Source of the DNA: Verrucomicrobiota bacterium
GTDB lineage: Bacteria; Verrucomicrobiota; Verrucomicrobiia; Limisphaerales; CAZBKV01
Direction of reading: 5' to 3'
DNA length: 6,975 nt
Assembly: GCA_021160185.1 (NCBI GenBank)
Contig: JAGHDA010000072.1
Location: forward strand, 1-6,975
Within the stretch, counting starts at the first letter, position 1, and every line of letters starts with the position of its first letter. Positions 1 to 6,098 of the stretch are shown here, piece by piece. The notes below the pieces were generated by a model. It saw nothing but the letters and a program-made list of their open reading frames with translations, had not been told where the DNA came from and did not search any database. The translations under genes and the position numbers were made by a program.

Positions 1-315
1 CGCCGCGCTGCGCCCTATCTCCGCCCGGAAATGGAAGGCGAAGCCGTCCTCACCATCGGAACGCCCCTCGCGGAATTCCTCGCGGGCCGCATCGACGGCG
101 CGGTCGTGGTGGGCCCCCTGGAGTGCATGCCGAACAAAATCGCCGAAGCCCAGCTCCACCACCTGGCCCGCGAACACAGCCTGCCGATATTGCCGCTTTC
201 GGTCCAGGGCGACCCGCTCGATCCCGCTCTCCTGGATCACTTCGCCTTCGAGATGCTGCGTCGGAAAAAACGCGCTGCGGCGAACCGCCCTGGCGTTTCC
301 CCTCGCGCGAAATGA
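1..315 (+). CDS. Acyl-CoA dehydratase activase-related protein, C-terminal end (partial at 5')
   Basis: The reading frame is open from the first base of the window and ends at TGA 313-315, so only about the last 104 residues are seen. Near its start they read YLRPEMEGEAVLTIG, followed by DGAVVVGPLECMPNKIAEA and then a PILPLSVQGDPLDP stretch. This order (GEA motif, 'DGvv..P..CMP' with a conserved Cys, then a short strand ending in a D/QG motif before a final helix) is what I know from the C-terminus of the large CoA-activase proteins of the BadF/HgdB group (DUF2229-like). These proteins are linked to ATP-driven, iron-sulfur-dependent 2-hydroxyacyl-CoA dehydratases or benzoyl-CoA reductases, but many members are orphans of unknown role. 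The Fe-S and ATPase parts lie outside the window, so the reaction cannot be judged. The stop overlaps the next gene's ATG (ATGA), which suggests co-translation. Confidence 0.6.
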   Translation, partial: RRAAPYLRPEMEGEAVLTIGTPLAEFLAGRIDGAVVVGPLECMPNKIAEAQLHHLAREHSLPILPLSVQGDPLDPALLDHFAFEMLRRKKRAAANRPGVSPRAK

Positions 316-653
316 ACGTCCTTGTGCTCCAACACGCGCCGTTCGAAGGGCCGGGAAGTATCGCTCCCTGGCTTCGCAAACGCGGGGCGTTCGTCCGCCG
401 CGCCTTTTTCTACAAAGCGCCTGACCTTCCCGACCCGAAGGAGGTCGATCCGGCGATCGCCATGGGCGGTCCGATGAGCGTCCACGACGAGGAAACCTTT
501 CCTTGTCTTCGGGAAGAAAAGCGCTTTCTCCGAGAAGCCATCGACCGCGGAGCCGCCGCGTTGGGAGTCTGCCTGGAGGCGCAGCTTCTTGCCGTCGCGT
601 TGGGCTCGCAAGTCGTTCCGACGCCGCTTACTTGCGCGCAATCTCCGGCATGA
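312..653 (+). pseudogene. Truncated class I glutamine amidotransferase (GMP synthase-like) remnant
   Basis: The ATG at 312 overlaps the previous stop as ATGA. The 113-residue product begins MNVLVLQHAPFEGPGSI and carries MGGPMSVHDE (residues 51-60), then an EK-rich helix and GVCLEAQLLAVALGSQVVP (85-103). These match the N-terminal half of COG0518-type amidotransferases, which release ammonia from glutamine with a Cys-His-Glu triad and usually run about 230 residues. Cys87 sits at the nucleophile position. The elbow motif is normally GxCxG, but here the last Gly is Glu89. The frame ends 26 residues after the Cys, so the half bearing the His and Glu is absent, and I found no convincing continuation in any frame up to the next gene. 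Homology to the family is fairly sure. That it is non-functional is inference from the missing triad residues. An assembly or sequencing error, or a re-purposed short protein, remains possible. Confidence 0.6.
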
Positions 654-768
654 GAAAAGAAACCTCGCTCCTCCTGCATCGGGGCGGCCCTCCACTTTGG
701 GTTTGCCGAACAGTGGGCGCACGGTACCTTGCCGAGAACAAGAGGAAACCAAAAAGGAAACCCACAAC

Positions 769-1695
769 ATGAACGGCGACATGAATCAAAGCAGGCGGGA
801 GTTCTTGCGCCGCGCGCTGGCTGGAGCGGGATTGGCGGCCGTAGGCCCGGCGTGTTTGAGCGCGGAGATTGATGTGAGCGACAAGCCGCTCCCTCCCAAA
901 GCGACGGCGAGGGTCAAACTGGGGAAGACTTCCATCCGCCCCAGTTTCCTTGCCCAAGGCACCGGCTTCAAAGGCTACAACCACTCCTCAGCCCAAACGC
1001 GCATGGGCAAACAGGCTTTTGACCGGCTTCTACGGCACGGCCTAGACCGAGGGATCAGCTTCATCGACATGGCCGACCTGTACGGCTCCCATCCTTTCGT
1101 GCGCGATGTCATCAAGGGCATTCCTCGGGAAAAGCTCGTCCTGCTTTCCAAGATCTGGCCGCGGAAGGCGAGCTGGAACACTCCATCCGGCGGCGCGAAG
1201 GCGGAGGTGAACCGCTTCCGCAAAGAGCTGGGCGTGGATTATCTGGACATCTGCCTCATCCATTGCGTGACGAACGACCGTTGGCCCGAAGAGTATAAGC
1301 GCATCCGCGACGAACTCTCCGAACTCAAGGAGCAAGGGGCGGTGCGAGCGGTAGGCATTTCCTGCCACGACTTCAAAGCCCTTCAACTCGCCGCCCGCCA
1401 TCCGTGGATTGATGTGATCATGGCCAGGATCAACCACAAAGGCGGCGCGAAATTCAAGTGCGACAACACCGCCGCCGCCGTGGCTCGAGTCCTGAAGGAA
1501 GCGCGCGCCAACGGCAAAGCGGTGGTGGGCATGAAAATCTTCGGCGAAGGCACGCTCACCAAGCCGGAAGAGAAGGACGCCTCGATCCGGTTTGTAATCC
1601 GCGAGCGGCTGGTAGACGCCATGACGATAGGCATGCTCAAGCCCGAGGAAGTGGACGACACCATCTCCCGAATCAATCGCGCCTTAGCCGCTTGA
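769..1695 (+). CDS. Tat-exported aldo/keto reductase
   Basis: A 308-residue protein of the aldo/keto reductase superfamily, which are NAD(P)H-dependent oxidoreductases acting on carbonyl groups in a TIM barrel. The N-terminus has a twin-arginine signal, SRREFL (residues 8-13), followed by a hydrophobic Ala/Gly/Leu stretch to about residue 30. Export folded through Tat is therefore likely, consistent with a cofactor-binding enzyme. The four catalytic residues are all present: Asp100 and Tyr105 in FIDMADLYG, Lys128 in LLSKIW, His165 in CLIHC. Later barrel motifs include GISCHDF (196-202) and GMKIFGEG (254-261). There is no Cys-rich C-terminal iron-sulfur extension as found in some Tat-type relatives. 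ATG 769 is chosen because AAGGA at 754-758 lies 10 bases upstream and the twin-Arg motif follows directly; ATG 781 lacks such a site. The substrate cannot be told from the sequence. The gene stands alone on this strand and converges with the TRAP operon. Confidence 0.9.
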   Translation: MNGDMNQSRREFLRRALAGAGLAAVGPACLSAEIDVSDKPLPPKATARVKLGKTSIRPSFLAQGTGFKGYNHSSAQTRMGKQAFDRLLRHGLDRGISFIDMADLYGSHPFVRDVIKGIPREKLVLLSKIWPRKASWNTPSGGAKAEVNRFRKELGVDYLDICLIHCVTNDRWPEEYKRIRDELSELKEQGAVRAVGISCHDFKALQLAARHPWIDVIMARINHKGGAKFKCDNTAAAVARVLKEARANGKAVVGMKIFGEGTLTKPEEKDASIRFVIRERLVDAMTIGMLKPEEVDDTISRINRALAA

Positions 1696-1696
1696 G

Positions 1697-1733
1697 AAAA
1701 AGCCCCCGCATCTGCGGCGGCCGGCCTGCGGGC
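1697..1733 (-). terminator. Probable intrinsic terminator of the TRAP operon
   Basis: Read on the minus strand, CCCGCA (1732-1727) can pair with TGCGGG (1710-1705), followed by GGC and a run of five T (1701-1697). A shorter stem CCGCA-GA-TGCGG (1717-1706) is an alternative within the same element. It lies in the 76-bp gap between the convergent reductase and dctQM genes, about 40 bp beyond the dctQM stop, as expected for a 3'-end signal. On the plus strand the A-run precedes the stem, so it would not act as a classical terminator for the reductase gene. Confidence 0.5.
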
Positions 1734-1771
1734 AACCGGTTTCCCGTCTCGGTTGAGATCGGAAAGAAGGC

Positions 1772-3649
1772 TTATGGCCCGCCGCCGCGCAGAAGCCGAG
1801 GCAGAAAGGTCGTCAATGCCGGAACGTAAGTCACGACAAGCACGCCCACGGCCATCACGCCCAGCAGCGGCAATACGGCGCGGATGATTGTGGGCATGGA
1901 TTTTTCGAACCGGTAAGAAGCCAGGAAAAGGTTCATCCCCACCGGCGGGGTCAGGTAGCCCAGCTCCAGGTTGGTCAGGAAGATGACCCCCAGATGCACC
2001 ATGTCGATCCCGAAGGCGCGGGCCACCGGCGCAAGCAACGGCGTGACCACCACGATCGCCGAGTAGATATCCATCAAGCACCCCACCACGAGGAGAAGCA
2101 GATTGACCGCCAGGAGGAACGCCACGCGCGAATGGACCGAGCGTGTGGCCCAGGCGACCGCCGCGTCGGGCGCGCCGACGTCGATCAGGAAATAGGTGAA
2201 CCCAAGTGCTACGCCCAGGATCAGGAGCACGCCCCCGACCAATTTGCCGCACTCGACCGCCGCCGCCGGCGCTTCCCGCCAAGGATGAACGTCTCGATAA
2301 ACAACCACTTCTACAAACGAGGCATACGCCGCGGTCAGAGCCGCCGCTTCCACCGGCGTGGCGAAGCCGCCGAACAACGCCCCCAACGCCACCGCTGGAA
2401 TGAGCAGTTCCCACTTCGCTTCCCAGAACGCCCCCCAGGCTTCGCCCAGGCGGAAACGGGGCCGGCCCTCCGTAGGAGGCGCTTTCCACACGCCGTAAAG
2501 GCACACCATGGCCATCATCAACAAGCCGGGCAACAGGCCGCCTTGGAACATCTCCTCCATGCGGACGCTTGTTTCCGCCGTTCCTCCGGCCACAATCGAG
2601 TAGAGGATCGGCGGCAGACAGGGCGGGAAAAGCAACCCCAACGACCCGGCGGCGGTCAGCAGTCCCAAAGCGGTCGCTTCCGCATATCCGGCCGCGGTAA
2701 GCACCGGGAAAAGCAAGCCCCCCAAGGCCAGAATGGTCACGCCTGACGCCCCGGTGAAAGAGGTGAAAAACGCGCACACCAGCACGGTGGCCACAGCCGG
2801 ACCGCCTCGAAACCAGCCGAACCAGGCCTGGAAAAGACGCACCAGACGTCGCGAGGCTCCTCCCTGGGCGAGGAAATATCCCGCCAAGGTGAACAGCGGG
2901 ATCGCCGGGAGGGTTGGATTGGTGGTCAGCGAGGAATGGTTGAGAGGGATTGAGGCGATCGGCTCGCCTTGGGTCCAAAGAAGAATCAGGGCGGCGCCGC
3001 CGATGGCGGCGAAGATCGGCGCGCCCAACGCCGTCAGCCCCAGCAGCGCGGCCAGCAAGGGCCAGCGCAGCCCGCTGGGATCCTCCGGCGCGAAACGCGC
3101 CAGCGCCACCGCGGCCGCCGCCGCCAATCCGGCCACAAGCGCTCGGACGAGCCAGGAAGAGCCGGCGCGCCAGACCAAGCGCAGAGCAATCAGCCCAAAG
3201 CCCGCCGGCATCACGAGCTGCACAGCCCACACCGGAATGCCAAGAGCCAGCTCCTTGCCCAACGGTCGCATAGCCTGGACGTACTGCCAGGCGGCCAGAC
3301 AAAGAAAGAGGCTCACCAACGCCCCCGCCCCATAGCTAAGCGCGCGACCCGCGGCGGCCCATCGGCCTTTGGCGTAGTAAGTAAGCGTGGAGAGCGCCAG
3401 CAGCCGATCGTCCCGCGCCGCCGCCGCCCCGCCCAACATCGCCACCACCAAAACCAGGTGCTGCACGATCGTCGTCGAGCCGGCCAGCCCGGTGTGAAAC
3501 GCCTTCCGGAGAACCATTTCCGCCGCCGGCAACGCCATCATCACAAACAGCGCGCCGGCAAGCAGACCGTTTTCAATCCCGCGCGCAAAACGCGCCGCCG
3601 CAGGCCGCGCCGGCGCGGAGTGTTCTGCGTCTGGAAGAGGGCCGCTCAC
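1772..3649 (-). CDS. dctQM: TRAP transporter fused membrane permease, DctQ-DctM
   Basis: A 625-residue inner-membrane protein that fuses the small TRAP subunit (DctQ/TatQ) to the large one (DctM/TatM). TRAP permeases are secondary transporters that take substrate from a periplasmic binding protein, driven by an ion gradient, usually Na+. Residues about 25-165 are the Q part, four hydrophobic helices with the typical GLAGSTTIVQHLVLVVAMLG patch at 54-73. Residues about 190-620 are the M part, with repeated pairs of helices. Its motifs include FTGASGVTILALGGLLFPVL (298-317), the FPPCLPP loop (341-347), ATPVEAAALTA (430-440) and NLELGYLTPPVGMNLF (560-575). The length equals a Q plus an M domain, so the fusion is complete. 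The start is GTG at 3649, which shares four bases (GTGA) with the dctP stop and so is translationally coupled. It is the last gene of the tatT-dctP-dctQM operon. Confidence 0.95.
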   Translation of the reverse strand: MSGPLPDAEHSAPARPAAARFARGIENGLLAGALFVMMALPAAEMVLRKAFHTGLAGSTTIVQHLVLVVAMLGGAAAARDDRLLALSTLTYYAKGRWAAAGRALSYGAGALVSLFLCLAAWQYVQAMRPLGKELALGIPVWAVQLVMPAGFGLIALRLVWRAGSSWLVRALVAGLAAAAAVALARFAPEDPSGLRWPLLAALLGLTALGAPIFAAIGGAALILLWTQGEPIASIPLNHSSLTTNPTLPAIPLFTLAGYFLAQGGASRRLVRLFQAWFGWFRGGPAVATVLVCAFFTSFTGASGVTILALGGLLFPVLTAAGYAEATALGLLTAAGSLGLLFPPCLPPILYSIVAGGTAETSVRMEEMFQGGLLPGLLMMAMVCLYGVWKAPPTEGRPRFRLGEAWGAFWEAKWELLIPAVALGALFGGFATPVEAAALTAAYASFVEVVVYRDVHPWREAPAAAVECGKLVGGVLLILGVALGFTYFLIDVGAPDAAVAWATRSVHSRVAFLLAVNLLLLVVGCLMDIYSAIVVVTPLLAPVARAFGIDMVHLGVIFLTNLELGYLTPPVGMNLFLASYRFEKSMPTIIRAVLPLLGVMAVGVLVVTYVPALTTFLPRLLRGGGP

Positions 3650-4704
3650 GACACGGGAGAGGCGGCTTGCCCGCGCCGCCGTTCGCGAAGCAGGCGCATC
3701 GCCTCATCGAAAATATCCGCCGGCACGATGCGCCCGCGGATTTCCGGATATACCTTCTGCGCTTCGCGCCGCCACTGCTCCACAATCGGCTCGGGCAGGC
3801 GGATCACCGTCAACCCGCGCCGTTCCATCGCGCGCACCGCCTCCTCGGACTCTTTGCGCGCCTGGATCTTGATCTCTCGGCCGATCCGCTCGGCGGCTTC
3901 CCGCAGCTTGGGCCGCAAGCCGGTAGGGATGCGCCGCCACGCGGATTCGCGCACCACCAGCGCGCCCACCAGCGGTGCCCAGTTCAGGTCCAACATGTAC
4001 TTGGCCTTGCGGTCAAGCTGGCTGGCCAGCGCGAAGATGGGCGGCACAGGCACAGCCTCGATCATGCCGGTTTCCAAGGCGGTCACAATGTCGGCCGTCT
4101 CCAGGGGAATCGCGTTGAACCCGTGCATCTTGTAGAGCTGGACCGTTTTCGGATCGCCCGCCCAGGTGAAGAGCTTGAGCCGCTTGAGCTCTTCAGGCAG
4201 GCGGATCGGCTTAGTGGTGAAAAAGCGCACCCACCCGGTGTCCGACCAAAAAAGCACCGTGAATCCTTTGGCTTCGATCCGCTTTTCAAGCAGGGGCCGG
4301 AGGCGCTCGCCCACGTAATCCACTTCCTCCAGATCCCGAAATCCCATCGGGAAACTCTGCAACCCCTCGACGCCCTTCTCGATTTCAGTCAGGCCCACGG
4401 CGGTGAGCATCGAAGCCTGAATCGCGTTCAGGCGCATCAAGGCCACCGTCTTGGCCTCGCCGCCGAGCTTGCCATCGGGATAGATAATCAACTGAACCGA
4501 ACCGTTGGAAAGCCGCCGCCATTCATCCCGTAGTTTGAGCAGGCTTTTATGAAAACTGGTGCCCGTTTGAGCCAGAGTGGCGAGCTTGATGCGAACGGCG
4601 GCCCGCGCCGGTCGGGGCGCGGCCAACCCTCCCAGAATACAGCCCAACGCCAGCCACTTGAGCGGAGCGAAAGCGCCTCGATTCCTCCTCATACCACTCA
4701 CCAT
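3646..4704 (-). CDS. dctP: TRAP transporter periplasmic solute-binding protein, DctP/TatP type
   Basis: A 352-residue DctP-family binding protein that captures the substrate in the periplasm and delivers it to the DctQM permease. A basic start, a hydrophobic stretch (about 15-29) and the site PARA|AVRIK (cleavage after residue 35) form a Sec signal peptide. The mature part shows the family's order: IKLATLAQTGTSFHKSL (39-55), YPDGKLGGEA (75-84), RFFTTKPIRLPEELKRLKLF (160-179), then TALETGMIEAVPVPP (208-222). The carboxylate-clamping Arg of classical members (Arg147 of SiaP), in a 'lKiR' motif, corresponds here to Phe179, so a carboxylate-binding mode is unlikely. This departure recalls the TatP branch. 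It starts four bases after tatT. ATG 4704 has no good ribosome site; ATG 4692 (residue 5) has GGTGA just upstream and may be the true start. Neither choice alters the mature protein. Confidence 0.92.
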   Translation of the reverse strand: MVSGMRRNRGAFAPLKWLALGCILGGLAAPRPARAAVRIKLATLAQTGTSFHKSLLKLRDEWRRLSNGSVQLIIYPDGKLGGEAKTVALMRLNAIQASMLTAVGLTEIEKGVEGLQSFPMGFRDLEEVDYVGERLRPLLEKRIEAKGFTVLFWSDTGWVRFFTTKPIRLPEELKRLKLFTWAGDPKTVQLYKMHGFNAIPLETADIVTALETGMIEAVPVPPIFALASQLDRKAKYMLDLNWAPLVGALVVRESAWRRIPTGLRPKLREAAERIGREIKIQARKESEEAVRAMERRGLTVIRLPEPIVEQWRREAQKVYPEIRGRIVPADIFDEAMRLLRERRRGQAASPVS

Positions 4705-4708
4705 GGCT

Positions 4709-5695
4709 TCAGGGAACGGTCTTGTCGAGGATCAGAAAAAGTTCGTCGGTTCGCGCCAAGAGCCACCGCGCGCGCCGTTGCATAACCAGGTTCAACAAGC
4801 GGTTCGAGGGATGAAGATCCGGGTCAATCGCCAGCGCTTGACGGAGCAGGCTGCGGAACAGCTCCAGATCCTGTTCCTGCACGGCGACCGCTTCGGCGAA
4901 CGCCACATAAGGCGAGGCGTCCAGGCCCTTGGAGAGGAGCGCGGCGCGGAGGAAATGCTTTCTCGCCTCCGCTACGCGCTGTTCCTCCGGCCCCGGCTGC
5001 GCCATCGCAAGCTGAATCATGAACGTGTGGAGCGCCCCCCGCCCCCATGTTTCATCCAGCTCCAGGGCGCGGTCGATCAACGCCTCGGCCTGCGGCAGCT
5101 CGCCGATCAGACGCGGGTCATCCTTGGCCAGCGAAACAGCCGCGGCCCAGGAAAGAGCGGTCAAATAGGCGAACGGGACGTCCTCCTCGCCCAAGGCCCG
5201 GACCGCCGCCTCAGGTTCGCTCGCCAGCCGTTCCGCAAAGCCCGGGTGACGCAGCTCCAGCCCGCGAAGCCCATATCCCTTGGCCCGCAGGTACAGGCGG
5301 CGGGCGCGCCGGCGGAGCGCTTCGGCCGCCTCGAAATTGGTCGTCTCCAGCTCGTCGGCCTCCTGCTGCACAAAGGCGTAAGCGTACTGCGCAAAGCCGG
5401 AGCAGGCCGCCAATTGCGTCCGGTCCGCTTCCGGATCGATTTGGACAAGGCTTTCCAGAAGCTTCAGAGCGAAAGGCAGCGCTTCCCTCACCAGCTCCGG
5501 ATCGTCGTCCGAAGCGAAGACGTTTCCCTCTCCGCCCATGCCGGCGGCGACTTGTCGGGCCGCGTAGCGTTTGATCGAGCAGCCTGAAACGGCCAGGCCT
5601 AGGGCCAGCGCGCCCCACAATGCCCGGCCTCTCCGGATGACTCCAACCCCGCGCCGGAATCCGAGCGCGATTCGGTTCAACTCTGGCTTCGCCAT
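4709..5695 (-). CDS. tatT: TRAP transporter T-component lipoprotein (TatT family)
   Basis: A 328-residue protein matching the TatT family, first characterised as Tp0956 of Treponema pallidum. TatT is an outer TPR-like helical lipoprotein that forms a ring-shaped trimer and associates with the TRAP binding protein. A basic N-terminus, a hydrophobic segment (28-36) and the lipobox VSGC (36-39) give a lipoprotein with Cys39 as the lipidated residue. The family hallmark follows: VFASDDDPELVREALPFALK (59-78), then SGFAQYAYAFVQQEADEL (99-116). The rest is helical repeat pairs rich in Ala/Leu/Arg, with TPR-like segments such as AEALIDRALELDETWGRGAL (203-222) and LRQALAIDPDLHPSN (284-298). The frame is open for 153 further codons upstream. 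ATG 5695 is chosen because it has GGAGGG 5 bases upstream and places the signal peptide correctly. It is first in the operon with dctP and dctQM and probably helps to load the binding protein. Confidence 0.9.
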   Translation of the reverse strand: MAKPELNRIALGFRRGVGVIRRGRALWGALALGLAVSGCSIKRYAARQVAAGMGGEGNVFASDDDPELVREALPFALKLLESLVQIDPEADRTQLAACSGFAQYAYAFVQQEADELETTNFEAAEALRRRARRLYLRAKGYGLRGLELRHPGFAERLASEPEAAVRALGEEDVPFAYLTALSWAAAVSLAKDDPRLIGELPQAEALIDRALELDETWGRGALHTFMIQLAMAQPGPEEQRVAEARKHFLRAALLSKGLDASPYVAFAEAVAVQEQDLELFRSLLRQALAIDPDLHPSNRLLNLVMQRRARWLLARTDELFLILDKTVP

Positions 5696-5700
5696 CTCGG

Positions 5701-5706
5701 CCCTCC
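5701..5706 (-). promoter_or_regulatory. Ribosome binding site of tatT
   Basis: On the minus strand GGAGGG lies 5 bases before ATG 5695. It is the strongest Shine-Dalgarno match in the operon. It decides the tatT start against the much longer open frame that continues to 6154, whose N-terminal part is low-complexity Arg/Gly/Pro-rich and resembles no protein I know. Confidence 0.75.
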
Positions 5707-5840
5707 ACAAAACCGCGCGAGGCCGCTCCCCGCGCTCTTCGCTCCAAAGGATAAGCCAACCCCAACTGATTGAAAAGCCGTCGCCAGCGCGCCGACTCAC
5801 CGCCGTCCGTCTTTTTCCCCAAAGCCCGCTCCGTCTTGTC

Positions 5841-5923
5841 GCCTCGGCAGTTACGGGAAAGATCCGCCCGCCGCCTCGGCGGCCGCCCCCCAACTCGTAG
5901 CTGCCGAGGCAAGGAGGCGGATC
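5841..5923 (+). repeat. Nested inverted repeats able to form an RNA pseudoknot
   Basis: Left arm 5841-5855 (GCCTCGGCAGTTACG) pairs with right arm 5896-5910 (CGTAGCTGCCGAGGC) over all 15 positions. Fourteen pairs are Watson-Crick and one is a U-G pair (5851 with 5900) in plus-strand RNA. In minus-strand RNA that position would be an A-C mismatch, so the plus strand is favoured. Inside the loop, GATCCGCC (5861-5868) is complementary to GGCGGATC (5916-5923), which lies beyond the right arm; this is H-type pseudoknot topology. A small hairpin GCCGCC-TC-GGCGGC (5870-5883) sits between. The element lies about 175 bases upstream of the heptosyltransferase start and could belong to its leader, but no known riboswitch class was recognised. 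A protein-binding DNA site or a chance GC-rich palindrome are the alternatives. Confidence 0.45.
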
Positions 5924-5946
5924 AAAATCAGGCGCAGCCCTCCCGG

Positions 5947-5969
5947 CCGCGCGGGAGCGCCCCGCGCGG
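5947..5969. repeat. Perfect 9-bp hairpin
   Basis: CCGCGCGGG (5947-5955) and CCCGCGCGG (5961-5969) are exact inverted copies with a 5-base loop. There is no T-run after it on either strand, so it is not a standard intrinsic terminator. It lies 23 bp beyond the pseudoknot-capable element and about 130 bp before the heptosyltransferase start. Confidence 0.5.
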
Positions 5970-6098
5970 AAGAGGGTGGCGTTTCCAGTTCGGGCGCCCC
6001 ATACTGGGCCTTTCGGCGCAAGGTGCGGGCGAACGCCGAGCCGCGCGCCCAGGCAAACACGCGTGAAGCGCAGAAAAAGATTGGGAGACGAGCCGAAC

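Larger units (their letters stand above)
5696..6098. other. Divergent intergenic region between tatT and the heptosyltransferase gene
   Basis: These 403 bases hold no reading frame that I accept as coding. The open frames on both strands are a product of high GC and have no family motif. The region must carry the promoters of both divergent units, but no clear -35/-10 pair stands out. It contains two strong inverted-repeat structures, listed separately (5841-5923 and 5947-5969). AAGGAGG at 5911-5917 on the plus strand is a perfect Shine-Dalgarno-like string, but no ATG, GTG or TTG follows at a useful distance. Confidence 0.8.

Noticed and set aside
703..730. A possible sigma-70 promoter (TTGCCG, 16-bp gap, TACCTT) before the aldo/keto reductase gene.
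   Set aside because: Only about half of the -10 box matches, and in GC-rich DNA such matches are expected by chance.
654..768. Searched for the missing C-terminal half of the amidotransferase in all plus-strand frames.
   Set aside because: The frame right after the stop contains a short IGAALHFGFAEQWA stretch, but no QFHxE-type or other recognisable family motif supports a split gene.
1383..3302. A 639-codon open frame on the minus strand overlapping both dctQM and the 3' end of the reductase gene.
   Set aside because: Its product is Gly/Arg/Ser-rich with no domain motifs and lies out of frame with dctQM, which has clear DctQ/DctM motifs. It is a GC-driven shadow frame.
2969..4135. A 388-codon plus-strand open frame antisense to dctQM and dctP.
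   Set aside because: The translation is Arg/Gln/His-rich, lacks family motifs, and covers two well-supported minus-strand genes.
5744..5758. A sigma-54-like TGGC-N7-TTGG on the minus strand, about 50 bp before tatT.
   Set aside because: Spacing fits, but the -12 element has GG instead of the conserved GC and the A/C after TGGC are missing; too weak to annotate.
5841..5910. Considered the inverted repeat as an integron attC site or a tiny MITE.
   Set aside because: No GTTRRRY/RYYYAAC core pair at the arm ends, no target-site duplication, and no integrase or transposase nearby.
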